A DNA stretch of 64,000 bases from Bacteroidales bacterium (GTDB lineage: Bacteria; Bacteroidota; Bacteroidia; Bacteroidales; UBA4417). The stretch is taken from contig JADJHD010000003.1 of assembly GCA_016707705.1 (NCBI GenBank), positions 1-64,000 of the forward strand. Reading direction: 5' to 3'. The position numbers were made by a program, and so were the translations under genes. Of the stretch, positions 1 to 7,300 are shown piece by piece (position 1 is the first letter of the stretch; every line of letters begins with the position of its first letter). The notes below the pieces were generated by a model. It was not told the DNA's origin. It ran no database searches and saw only the letters and a list, made by a program, of their open reading frames with translations.

Positions 1-5
1 CCAAC

Positions 6-992
6 CTATGCTTTCAATAATTGATTCAATCGGCCATTATATGCCTGCCAGTAATTCCTTTTAGTCGGATCGTTCAGATAACTGGCGGATATCATTTTTT
101 CAACAAGCGTGGATTTTGACAGCATTAAGGTCAGGATGTCATCAAGTATCCGGGTACTGATTTCCGCTTGATCTGCGAGCCGGGCAAATTGAGTCCTGAT
201 TTTGCCCTGAGCCAGATTTTTAGGCAAGAGCCCGTCATCCAATGCAAAGTCCTTGTCCGCTATATGAATGCGGCTATTCAAAAGGTCATAGGCCGGACTG
301 AGCCTGTAGTCGCCCATTGGGGTTTCAAGTAGGGAAAAGTTTTTGAAGTGGGCATCTCCATTTGAGAACAAATAATTGAAGACGATCATTTTCAACAGTT
401 TAGGAGCCTCTATTTTGTATGTGGTCAGATTAGACTTCATCAATTGAAATAGCTCCAGATAATTTCCCTGGTATTTAAAATGCTCTCCATGGGTTTGAGG
501 TGTTCTTCCGGCTAAGGATGCAAAATCATCCTGCGCCAGCTTTGAGCCATCTGCCTTAACATCAAAACGCTTTGTGATATATGCCGGAGCTCCGTTCCTG
601 AAGAAAATCAAGGCATTTTCGGCAGTTTCTATTCCATAAACCTGACGGGCAATCTGCATGGTAAGATGTTCGTTGGCCGGCATTTGGTCAGGCCTCTTGC
701 CAACACCTGGTATAGGTTTCAGAATATAGGTTCCTCTTTCTCCTTCATTTGCCAGCCTTAATTTGTTCTTTTCCAGCAGTACAGAATATTTCTCCTGGAC
801 TCCCGAAATAGATATGCGTTTCCTGCTTTGATCAAAAAACTCATTTGTTTCAGCATCCATAGCCGGTGAGTCATATGGCAAAATATGATTAACAGACTTT
901 CCCATGAACATCCTGTTCAAACAGGTTCTGCTGTAAGTGTGGAAGCCTTCAGCCAAGGTACCGGGACAAAAATTTATTTCTGGCAAACTCAT
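6..992 (-). CDS. hipT: HipT-like serine/threonine kinase toxin of a split HipBST system
   Basis: This 328-residue protein matches the kinase part of HipA but lacks the N-terminal subdomain, which is encoded separately just upstream. A glycine-rich segment (GVQEK, residues 64-68) follows an S-I-S motif at residues 61-63; in the studied HipT of E. coli O127 the equivalent serines are autophosphorylated. The catalytic segment NGDAHFKN (211-218) supplies D213 and N218, and YDLLN (235-239) supplies the metal-binding D236. E. coli HipT phosphorylates tryptophanyl-tRNA synthetase; whether this one does is inference. It is the last gene of hipB-hipS-hipT, separated from hipS by 97 bases that contain a long palindrome. 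The stop lies six bases inside the window edge. Confidence 0.9.
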   Translation of the reverse strand: MSLPEINFCPGTLAEGFHTYSRTCLNRMFMGKSVNHILPYDSPAMDAETNEFFDQSRKRISISGVQEKYSVLLEKNKLRLANEGERGTYILKPIPGVGKRPDQMPANEHLTMQIARQVYGIETAENALIFFRNGAPAYITKRFDVKADGSKLAQDDFASLAGRTPQTHGEHFKYQGNYLELFQLMKSNLTTYKIEAPKLLKMIVFNYLFSNGDAHFKNFSLLETPMGDYRLSPAYDLLNSRIHIADKDFALDDGLLPKNLAQGKIRTQFARLADQAEISTRILDDILTLMLSKSTLVEKMISASYLNDPTKRNYWQAYNGRLNQLLKA

Positions 993-1036
993 TATTACTC
1001 TATATTTAAGAGATTGTCTAAAAGCGCTATTCCATT

Positions 1037-1070
1037 AAGAATCCATCCGCCAGCCGGCGGATGAATTCTT
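1037..1070. repeat. Palindromic interspersed repeat between hipS and hipT
   Basis: Two 15-base arms with one mismatch (1037-1051 and 1056-1070) enclose a four-base loop. The core TCCGCCAGCCGGCGGA recurs at 10757-10773 and 10867-10882, and a variant at 26756-26771, so this is a member of a dispersed palindrome family and not a hipBST-specific signal. In the hipBST transcript it would fold between the antitoxin hipS and the toxin hipT and is followed, in transcript direction, by no run of T. Confidence 0.85.
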
Positions 1071-1089
1071 TTTTACCCGCTAAATAATT

Positions 1090-1413
1090 TTAGCCAGTTT
1101 CTAAAACTCTCACCGCCCCAATACTATCATATTTTGCTGATGTCAGAAGTAGTCCAAAATGATCTGAAGGATCTATTTTATTGAGCCGGCAAACCACTTG
1201 TTTATTGGAGCCTTCAGGAAGCATATTGTAGAAAAACGGAAACAGGTATTGCGAATGAAACTCTTCAGCAGTTTTAGGCAGGCTTAGACTAATCCCCGGC
1301 TTATTGCTGTCCTTCAACCAAAGCTCAGTATAGGAGAAGGTAAATGAACCATCATCGTGTTGCGTTAAAACACCGGCTTCCTCATCCCTGAATAGTATTT
1401 TTGCCTTTCTCAT
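1090..1413 (-). CDS. hipS: HipS-like antitoxin (HipA N-terminal subdomain encoded alone)
   Basis: This 107-residue protein matches the N-terminal subdomain 1 of HipA (couple_hipA type), with the typical run ...PGISLSLP and ...FFYNMLPEG...GLLL. In characterised HipBST modules the small HipS protein is the main antitoxin that neutralises HipT, while HipB mainly represses transcription. Its ATG overlaps the TGA stop of hipB in ATGA (1410-1413), which implies translational coupling. The protein ends cleanly in LETG and then TAA, so it is a real separate gene and not a frameshifted HipA: the HipT gene starts its own reading frame after 97 bases with new N-terminal sequence. Confidence 0.88.
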   Translation of the reverse strand: MRKAKILFRDEEAGVLTQHDDGSFTFSYTELWLKDSNKPGISLSLPKTAEEFHSQYLFPFFYNMLPEGSNKQVVCRLNKIDPSDHFGLLLTSAKYDSIGAVRVLETG

Positions 1414-1631
1414 TTATTGAGGGATACTTTCTTAAGGTTTATACCGACTTCCAGTCCCAAAACATCAGCTATCTTTTGTAATGTCAGCAAGGTTGGATTC
1501 CCTTTTCCAGATTCAAACTGTTTCAGGGTTCTTAAGCCAACTCCGCTTAATTCTGCCAGGGTTTCCTGCGTTACCTGCAGCACTTCCCTGCGCTCTTTTA
1601 TAATCCTGATCAATCCTTCAAAGTGCAACAT
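1410..1631 (-). CDS. hipB: HipB-like HTH (XRE/Cro) repressor
   Basis: This 73-residue protein is a single helix-turn-helix domain of the XRE class (TQETLAELSGVGLRTLKQFESGKGNPTLLTLQKIADVLGL, quoted here only as a landmark region at residues 21-60). It is the first gene of the hipBST operon and should bind the promoter region 1630-1703, where a 13-base near-identical direct repeat brackets the promoter. The stop overlaps the hipS start. A small HTH protein next to HipA-type genes is the usual arrangement, so the assignment is firm. Confidence 0.88.
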   Translation of the reverse strand: MLHFEGLIRIIKERREVLQVTQETLAELSGVGLRTLKQFESGKGNPTLLTLQKIADVLGLEVGINLKKVSLNK

Positions 1632-1703
1632 ATGGCTCTATTTTATACAAAAGTACAATAAGTTTAATGTAATTCAATAAAAAGAGCATTATATGGCACT
1701 ATT
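1630..1703. promoter_or_regulatory. Candidate HipB operator: direct repeat flanking the promoter
   Basis: ATATGGCTCTATT (1630-1642) and ATATGGCACTATT (1691-1703) differ at one base and sit on either side of the hipB promoter. Paired sites straddling the promoter are what an autoregulating HipB-type dimer would need; binding itself is inferred. Confidence 0.45.
1648..1677 (-). promoter_or_regulatory. hipBST promoter, Bacteroidota type
   Basis: On the minus strand TACTTTTG (1655-1648) matches the -7 consensus TAnnTTTG, and TTG (1677-1675) lies 19 bases upstream of it, matching the -33 box spacing. Transcription would start about 10 bases before the hipB ATG region. Confidence 0.6.
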
Positions 1704-1868
1704 GTGTTAATTCGGCCTGATATAAGTGATTAAGTTAATAAGAAAGTGCAATATGCAGCACTTATGGATGAGGTTATTTGTGTTTAGTATACAGGAAGGT
1801 AATAGTGAGAACTTGCTCATTGGCGAAGGCGAACAGAATAATACTATTCTCGCTCAGGCATATAATCT

Positions 1869-2462
1869 TTACTCTAAATACGGCTCAGTTACCGCATACT
1901 GTCGTAGTACATTTCCGCTCATATCAATCCAGCCATACAATTGCCTGTTATCGGCTGTAAATCTGACGCCAATATAGATACTTTCATAGTTATACCAATA
2001 ACCGCTAACCTCATCAATCCAACCTGTATTCATTGACCAATGACTGGAAACAGTATAAAGTATTGAAGTAGAATCTGACCAATTGAGTTTTTCGTTTATT
2101 GTATCCATATAGTTTAGAGGGGAAACTCAATTATTCTCTGTCGGGACAGTACACACAGAATTCTGTCCAAGCGCTGTAATTTTAAGACTTTCATCATGCT
2201 GGCTCTGCATGGAAGCGAAGGCATAATGTGTCAGCTCAAAATCAGCAATACCATCATTGTTAAGGTCCAGGACTTTTGTTGTATCCCCATAATGATTATC
2301 CTTTTTCACAATCAGTTCATTCGGCTCTACATCCACATATCTAATCCCAACCCCACTACTCTGACCGGCATGAATCATACCCGGATATATGTAGCCATTC
2401 TCCTTATCGCTGCAGGACACGATAAAGAGAATTAGTAGGGAAAAGAGGATTGGGTTTTTCAT
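1869..2462 (-). pseudogene. Lipoprotein gene interrupted by one in-frame TGA
   Basis: The first part (2462-2130) encodes a lipoprotein with signal ending FIVSC (Cys17) and a segment KVLDLNNDGIADFELTHY, a calcium-binding-like NDG run common in secreted Bacteroidota proteins. A TGA stop (2129-2127) ends it after 111 residues. The same frame then continues without another stop through VSPLNY and a further 79 residues rich in aromatic residues (WSMNTGWID, ESIYIGVRF, LYGWIDMSG) down to 1869. The two parts together would make a protein of about 197 residues. A single nonsense change, or a sequencing error at that base, is the simplest reading. Its ATG overlaps the stop of the upstream gene (2459-2462), so the two were an operon. 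No function is recognised. Confidence 0.65.
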
Positions 2463-3172
2463 TTTAATTCTATCAATTCATTTTTATTAGTTCTAATTAA
2501 GAAAACCTTGTCAAATGAACTGTTTATAGGAGTTTCGATCATTATCTTACTAAAGGATCCAGCATAATACTTTCCTTCTGCAATAATTAACCAGTATTGA
2601 TCACAAGTTAGATATTTATTAATCTTTTGTTCTTTTTGAGAGAGAATTGGTTGAATGTGATCTAAAAATAAGTTTTTTACTATACCTCCTTCAGGCCTTG
2701 AATCAAAGGAAAAATCCATGTTATCAAATCGGTCAATGAAAATTTTTTCTACCTCTTGAGGCAAACCATCGTAATAATCAAGGTCAATTATTTGGCGATC
2801 TTGAAGATTAGACAATGCAGGAATGCACCTATCCTTAATATTCTTTATAATCTGTTTTCTATTTGATTTTTTTATTGGATATTTTTCACTAATCACAATG
2901 CCGATCGAAAAATGGAAGTTAAATAGAGGTTGTAATTCCTTAATTATTTGATTTGTTATTGATGCTGAGTCAGAAGAATACTGTTGTAGCTTGGAATGTT
3001 GTCCATTATTTGAATCCTGGAAGACTTGAGTTATTTCAATTCCTGTTTTTATACCAGATAAACTTGCAATAAAATCAGGCGACTCACACTTTAATATGTT
3101 TTCTAAAGAACTGGTAGTGTAGAGCTTTTGGAATTGTTCAATTATCCATATTTCTTCTCTTCTAATTTTCAT
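2459..3172 (-). CDS. Unknown protein with PD-(D/E)xK nuclease-like N-terminal motif
   Basis: I do not recognise this 237-residue family. The N-terminal third contains ESPDFIASLSG followed by TGIEITQVF (about residues 30-52), a spacing and pattern like the core of PD-(D/E)xK nucleases and related uncharacterised phage/defence proteins, though the usual lysine is replaced by Thr. The remainder is charged, without membrane segments or a signal peptide, so it is probably cytoplasmic. Codons are AT-rich, like the neighbouring accessory genes and unlike the housekeeping genes to the right. The stop overlaps the start of the interrupted lipoprotein gene. The nuclease idea is a weak inference from a short motif. 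Confidence 0.6.
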   Translation of the reverse strand: MKIRREEIWIIEQFQKLYTTSSLENILKCESPDFIASLSGIKTGIEITQVFQDSNNGQHSKLQQYSSDSASITNQIIKELQPLFNFHFSIGIVISEKYPIKKSNRKQIIKNIKDRCIPALSNLQDRQIIDLDYYDGLPQEVEKIFIDRFDNMDFSFDSRPEGGIVKNLFLDHIQPILSQKEQKINKYLTCDQYWLIIAEGKYYAGSFSKIMIETPINSSFDKVFLIRTNKNELIELK

Positions 3173-3296
3173 AGTACAATCCTGTCAGACAATTTTCAAG
3201 AGAATGATATTCTGAGTATTACAAATCTATATCTTTTTATTTTTTTCAAACTAATTGTATTAACAATTCAGGTTCTTTTCCGAGAAAGGGTAACTG

Positions 3297-3400
3297 CAGC
3301 AAACGGCGGTTTCGGGCTAGGCGATGTGGCTTTGTTTGTGGGCCAAGTGCGGTGGGCAAAGCCATGATCGCTTAGCCCGGGTTGTGTGCTGCCCTTATTA
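3297..3400. repeat. GC-rich hairpin island 1 (attC-like or interspersed element)
   Basis: Within very AT-rich DNA a GC-rich block folds into a long imperfect stem: 3314-3334 (starts GGGCTAGGCGAT) pairs with 3357-3378 (ends CGCTTAGCCC). An outer pair GCAGCAAAC (3297-3305) and GTTGTGTGCTGC (3381-3392) is partly complementary. The right edge GTTGTGTGCTGCCCTTATT resembles the right edge of the island at 5856-5940. Similar GTTGTGTGC-ended structures are scattered between accessory genes in many Bacteroidota, as I recall them; function is not established here. Confidence 0.55.
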
Positions 3401-3476
3401 TCGTAACTCAAATTTATTATTTTTATTAATCTATCAAACACAGTAATCTCGAAAGTTTGGGTGGGTCGGGCTGGAA

Positions 3477-3532
3477 GGCTCTTGCCACAAATTAGAATTG
3501 CGGGGAGGTCTTGTGCGTTTGTGGCATGTGCC
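3477..3532. repeat. GC-rich hairpin island 2
   Basis: GGCTCTTGCCACAAA (3477-3491) is complementary at 12 of 15 positions to 3518-3532, with an uninterrupted eight-base core GCCACAAA/TTTGTGGC. It lies in the same 567-base gene-free stretch (3173-3739) as island 1 and has the same GC-rich, stem-forming character. Apart from these two islands and a probable AT-rich promoter region near 3600-3739, I see nothing else in the stretch. Confidence 0.5.
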
Positions 3533-3739
3533 TAAACGCGAAGGGTAGGCATGTTGACTTGAATAGTCTTATTTAATATTTTTTATATCAGATAGAATAG
3601 CTTATTTCTTCTCTTACACTAGATATTGACTCTGTGAAGATAGTTTTGGCCTTATTTAGTTTAAACTCTAGAAAACATTTATATTTGTTAATCCATCAAC
3701 TGCTTTCTCCAGAGTTTATTTATCCTAAATTAATTTAAA

Positions 3740-5689
3740 ATGAAGCAAATAGGTTTTCTATTATTTATAATAATATTCTCAAGTAAAGTGTTTTGTCAAG
3801 TTTATTTGGATCCGATTTGCAATTCTCAAGCAGAAAAAGATTTGAAAATATGGAGAATTACTTGTGAAGTAAATCAGACCACTATCGATTTTACGTATAC
3901 AAAGCGAAGTTATCCGGAAAGCTTTATTTTATTGTTTCCCCCTAATACGCATGGAGCATACTATATTAAAGCAGATGGTAAAATTTATAAGCTTATATCT
4001 ACAAAAGGTATTAGCAATACAGATGGAGTAACTAAAGCCACAATCAACAAAACAATATATTTTTCAGCGACTTTTGAGGCAATACCTAAACAAATTACAC
4101 AATTTGATTTAATAGAAGGATCTAGTGGAGGCTGGGATTTTTTTGGCATCAGATTAGATAATAGTTCGAACATTCAGCCCTCAATATCATCAATTTACGC
4201 ACAAAAAATTGATGAAGAATGTGATCAGATTAATTTCATTCCAGCAAGTACTAAACCTTCATGTGAATCTTTCCTAAGGGGAGTAAAGTATGCGATGCTA
4301 GCTAAACCATCAAATAATCAACAAATTCCGATATTTGATGCATTATATAAATATGTTGATAATTTGGGACTGATTAAAATTTTCCCAGAAGGAGGTTTAG
4401 ATAAATACGACATTGCTGAAATTGTATTTATTGAAGTTACAAGTAATCAAGAATCTGAATTAGATCATAGCTATAATATTATTCGAAAATGTTATGATAT
4501 AAAACTTTATTTCACGAGCCCAAAATTTGGATATGAATGGGTGTTCTCAACAACTCAAACAACCAAGGCAAAGACTGACCAAGAATTAGCGGCACAATAC
4601 TATAATTGTTTACGATCTGCATATAATTATTCTAGAGGATCATACAATAGCCAATACACGCTTAAATCTGCAAAGCAAAAAACTTGTTGGACAGAATCAA
4701 CCATAAAGCAATCCTTTCAAACAAAAGGAGTTGATAATATTGAAGGGATATATCAAGCTTCAGGCAGTGATGAAAAATACCGTCTGGCACTAAAAAAAAT
4801 TAAGGGTATTTATCATTTAATATATATTTCAGGGGCATTCAATAAAAATGATTGGGATGAAGGTGAAATAAAAGCAATTTTTGAGTTAACGGCCACACCT
4901 TTATTGTTCACTGCAAAGTGGATAATGGGAAACAAAGAAGAAAACAACAATTGCTATGTTTCTTTTGAAAAAGTATTAATGAACGTTTTCATTGATAAAA
5001 CTGATAAGTCGGCATATATTAAATTGTACCCGACTTCAGATGATAAGATTCAAACTCCATCGGCTATTTCTTCATCAGGAACTGGTTTTGCAGTCACGTC
5101 AAATGGGGTGATCATTACTAATAACCACGTAATCGAAGGAGCTAAATCTATTAAAGTTCGAGGAGTTAAGGGTGATTTCAACAGAACATATTCAGCAAAA
5201 GTTATAATAACTGATAAAAACAACGATTTAAGCATTCTCAAAATTGAGGATAATAGTTTTACTAATTTGGGCGTAATACCATTCGTAATTAAGACAAGTG
5301 TGGCAAATGTTGGTGAAAATATTTTTGTTTTAGGATACCCTCTCCGGGCTACAATGGGGGATGAAATAAAACTCACTAATGGAATTGTTAGTTCTAAGTC
5401 TGGATTTCAAGGTGATATAACTTCATATCAAATCTCTGCTCCTGTTCAACCAGGAAATAGTGGAGGGCCTCTTTTTGACAACAATGGTTATTTAATAGGT
5501 ATAATTAATGCAAAGAATCTGGAGGCAGAAAATGCTTCTTATGCAGTAAAATCAAGTTATTTAATTAATCTGATAAATTTATTAGATTCCCCGCTTCAAT
5601 TGCAGAAAGTTAATACAATTAAAGGAAAATCACTTTCACAACAAGTTGAAATTGTAAAAAAGTTTGTTTATATTATTGAGATAAATTGA
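3740..5689 (+). CDS. Secreted trypsin-like (S1C type) serine protease with large N-terminal region
   Basis: A 649-residue protein with a signal peptide ending about residue 20 (FCQ). The first 430 residues are of unrecognised type, with several cysteines, and are preceded by no other start. The C-terminal 200 residues are a trypsin/HtrA-like domain: GTGFAVTSNG, then H463 in TNNHVIEG, D496 in NNDLSILKI, and S574 in PGNSGGPLF, giving a complete catalytic triad; no PDZ domain follows. It probably acts in the periplasm or outside the cell. Base composition is strikingly AT-rich. It stands alone on the plus strand, flanked by GC-rich hairpin islands on both sides, and converges on another trypsin-like protease across an insertion sequence. 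Confidence 0.82.
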   Translation: MKQIGFLLFIIIFSSKVFCQVYLDPICNSQAEKDLKIWRITCEVNQTTIDFTYTKRSYPESFILLFPPNTHGAYYIKADGKIYKLISTKGISNTDGVTKATINKTIYFSATFEAIPKQITQFDLIEGSSGGWDFFGIRLDNSSNIQPSISSIYAQKIDEECDQINFIPASTKPSCESFLRGVKYAMLAKPSNNQQIPIFDALYKYVDNLGLIKIFPEGGLDKYDIAEIVFIEVTSNQESELDHSYNIIRKCYDIKLYFTSPKFGYEWVFSTTQTTKAKTDQELAAQYYNCLRSAYNYSRGSYNSQYTLKSAKQKTCWTESTIKQSFQTKGVDNIEGIYQASGSDEKYRLALKKIKGIYHLIYISGAFNKNDWDEGEIKAIFELTATPLLFTAKWIMGNKEENNNCYVSFEKVLMNVFIDKTDKSAYIKLYPTSDDKIQTPSAISSSGTGFAVTSNGVIITNNHVIEGAKSIKVRGVKGDFNRTYSAKVIITDKNNDLSILKIEDNSFTNLGVIPFVIKTSVANVGENIFVLGYPLRATMGDEIKLTNGIVSSKSGFQGDITSYQISAPVQPGNSGGPLFDNNGYLIGIINAKNLEAENASYAVKSSYLINLINLLDSPLQLQKVNTIKGKSLSQQVEIVKKFVYIIEIN

Positions 5690-5855
5690 GTTCTTTTATT
5701 ATGTCTTCAGTGCTCCATTTTCATTGATCTGATAGCATTTAGCTTTTAATTGTCTACAGTCTTTTAGAAAGGTAGAATAATTGCCAATAGTATTTTTGTT
5801 CTCTTCAGTTAATAGTATAAAATTAGAATAAGCATTTGGCCGGACGATATCAAAC

Positions 5856-5940
5856 TTGGCGCCGGGGCAAGGTGCTCCCTTTCTCAGTAATCACTTGCCC
5901 TGGCGCTAAGGCAGTGTGGCGTGCAGCCCTTATTCTTTAA
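5856..5940. repeat. GC-rich hairpin island 3
   Basis: TTGGCGCCGGGGCAAG (5856-5871) and CTTGCCCTGGCGCTAA (5894-5909) are complementary at 14 of 16 positions. The tail GTGTGGCGTGCAGCCCTTATT (5915-5935) parallels the tail of island 1 (GTGTGCTGCCCTTATT), so the two are related elements. It follows the protease gene by about 165 bases. The rest of 5690-5982 shows no gene. Confidence 0.55.
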
Positions 5941-5982
5941 TTAAATCTTTTTGAATTGTCTAGAAATCTGTAATCTTTGTAT

Positions 5983-6009
5983 CTAATTTTTCACTAGTGT
6001 CCACTTTAA
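5983..6009. repeat. Left target duplication and left inverted repeat of the IS4-family element
   Basis: CTAATTTTT (5983-5991) is the duplicated target; CACTAGTGTCCACTTTAA (5992-6009) is the left terminal inverted repeat. Confidence 0.88.
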
Positions 6010-7289
6010 ATTGAAATTCGTTCTTTGAAATCATTGTCTATCTACATTTTGCGAAGGTTTTAGGTGCGTGACGATTTGAAAAGCTTAAGTTCGGTGGTAT
6101 ATATCCACTTACATGAACAAAGGCAAGTATGTTTTCGCCCAATTAGTAGAGTTCTTACCTCAACGAGTATTTGATGGCTTGGTGTTGAAGTATTCAGGGA
6201 ACAAACATGTTCGTCATTTTACCTGTTGGAACCAACTTCTGTGCATGATTTTCGGACAACTTACTAATCGGGACAGTCTGCGAGATCTGATTGTAGCCAT
6301 TGATGCTCATAGTCGCAAATCATATCATTTGGGATTTGGCACAAGCGTCACAAGAAGCAATTTTGCCAAAGCAAATGAGAACCGAAACAGCAAGATTTTT
6401 GAGGAGTTTGCCTATTATTTGATTGAAATTGCCCGTAGGAAAAATACCAATGACAACTTCGAGATTAAGGGCAAGATCTATGCTTTTGATTCAACAACCA
6501 TTGATCTATGTCTGAATGTGTTTTGGTGGGCTAAATTTCGCAGGGCCAAAGGAGGAATAAAACTCCATACTCTTTACGATGTTGTCACTCAAATACCAGC
6601 ATTTGTGCATATTACAGCAGCAAGTGTCAATGATGTGAATGCAATGGATGTGATTTCATATGAGAGTGAAGCCTACTATATTTTCGATCGGGGATATGTT
6701 GATTATACCAGATTATACAGGATAACCAATCATTCAGCATATTTTGTGATCCGAGCTAAAACCAATCTCCAGTTTTCGAGAATGTACTCTAACAAGGTTG
6801 ACAAAACAACAGGAGTTAAATGTGATCAGGTCGGAAAATTGACTGGCTTCTATGTTTCTAAACAGTATCCGGGCAAACTGCGGAGGGTTAAGTTTTACGA
6901 TCAGGACTCTAATCGGGATTTTGTATTCCTCTCAAACAATATGGATTTATCTGCAGAGCAGATAGCACTGCTTTACAAAAACCGATGGCAAGTTGAACTA
7001 TTCTTCAAATGGATCAAACAGCATTTAAAGATTAAATCCTTTTGGGGTACTTCTGAAAATGCTGTTCGTATCCAGGTTTACTCCGCAATAATAGCATACT
7101 GTTTGGTCGCAATTATTGGTCACGATCTAAAGATCGACCGTTCAACCTACGAAATATTACAGGTCTTAGGAATTTCTCTACTTGACAAAACTCCTGTAAA
7201 AGAGCTCTTTACAAATGTAGATTACAAAGATGTCAAAGAACTAAATTATAACCAACTGTTATTCAGTTAGATTAAAGTGGACAGTAGTG
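5992..7289 (+). mobile_element. Complete IS4-family insertion sequence with 9-bp target duplication
   Basis: The element is 1298 bases long. Its ends are 18-base inverted repeats with one mismatch: CACTAGTGTCCACTTTAA (5992-6009) and, on the other strand, CACTACTGTCCACTTTAA (7289-7272). The nine bases CTAATTTTT occur directly outside both ends (5983-5991 and 7290-7298), the expected target site duplication. It carries one intact transposase gene. The right end lies two bases past the stop codon of the minus-strand protease at 7301, so no gene was broken. Confidence 0.92.
6113..7270 (+). CDS. IS4-family DDE transposase
   Basis: The 385-residue protein has an N-terminal helical region (DUF4372-like start) and a DDE catalytic domain. 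The acidic triad is D126 (YAFDSTTID), D192 (YIFDRGYVDYTRL) and E295. E295 lies in a perfect IS4 signature Y(2)R(3)E(6)K: Y288, R291, E295, K302 in the stretch KNRWQVELFFKWIKQ. It performs cut-and-paste movement of the 1298-base element. The reading frame is intact and the ends and target repeats are intact, so it may still be active. Length is normal for the family. Confidence 0.95.
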   Translation: MNKGKYVFAQLVEFLPQRVFDGLVLKYSGNKHVRHFTCWNQLLCMIFGQLTNRDSLRDLIVAIDAHSRKSYHLGFGTSVTRSNFAKANENRNSKIFEEFAYYLIEIARRKNTNDNFEIKGKIYAFDSTTIDLCLNVFWWAKFRRAKGGIKLHTLYDVVTQIPAFVHITAASVNDVNAMDVISYESEAYYIFDRGYVDYTRLYRITNHSAYFVIRAKTNLQFSRMYSNKVDKTTGVKCDQVGKLTGFYVSKQYPGKLRRVKFYDQDSNRDFVFLSNNMDLSAEQIALLYKNRWQVELFFKWIKQHLKIKSFWGTSENAVRIQVYSAIIAYCLVAIIGHDLKIDRSTYEILQVLGISLLDKTPVKELFTNVDYKDVKELNYNQLLFS

Positions 7290-7298
7290 CTAATTTTT
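7272..7298. repeat. Right inverted repeat and right target duplication of the IS4-family element
   Basis: TTAAAGTGGACAGTAGTG (7272-7289) is the right terminal inverted repeat; CTAATTTTT (7290-7298) is the second target copy. Confidence 0.88.
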
Positions 7299-7300
7299 AG

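Noticed and set aside
1726..1977. Short plus-strand frames upstream of the interrupted lipoprotein gene
   Set aside because: No coding character, and they overlap the 3' end of a better minus-strand frame.
2127..2129. TGA read as selenocysteine or recoded
   Set aside because: All other genes here use TGA as stop, no downstream selenocysteine-type stem is evident, and the flanking residues do not resemble a Cys-containing active site.
3297..5940. True integron attC sites
   Set aside because: The hairpin islands lack a clear GTTRRRY/RYYYAAC pair and no IntI is in the window, so I describe them only as cassette-like structured repeats.
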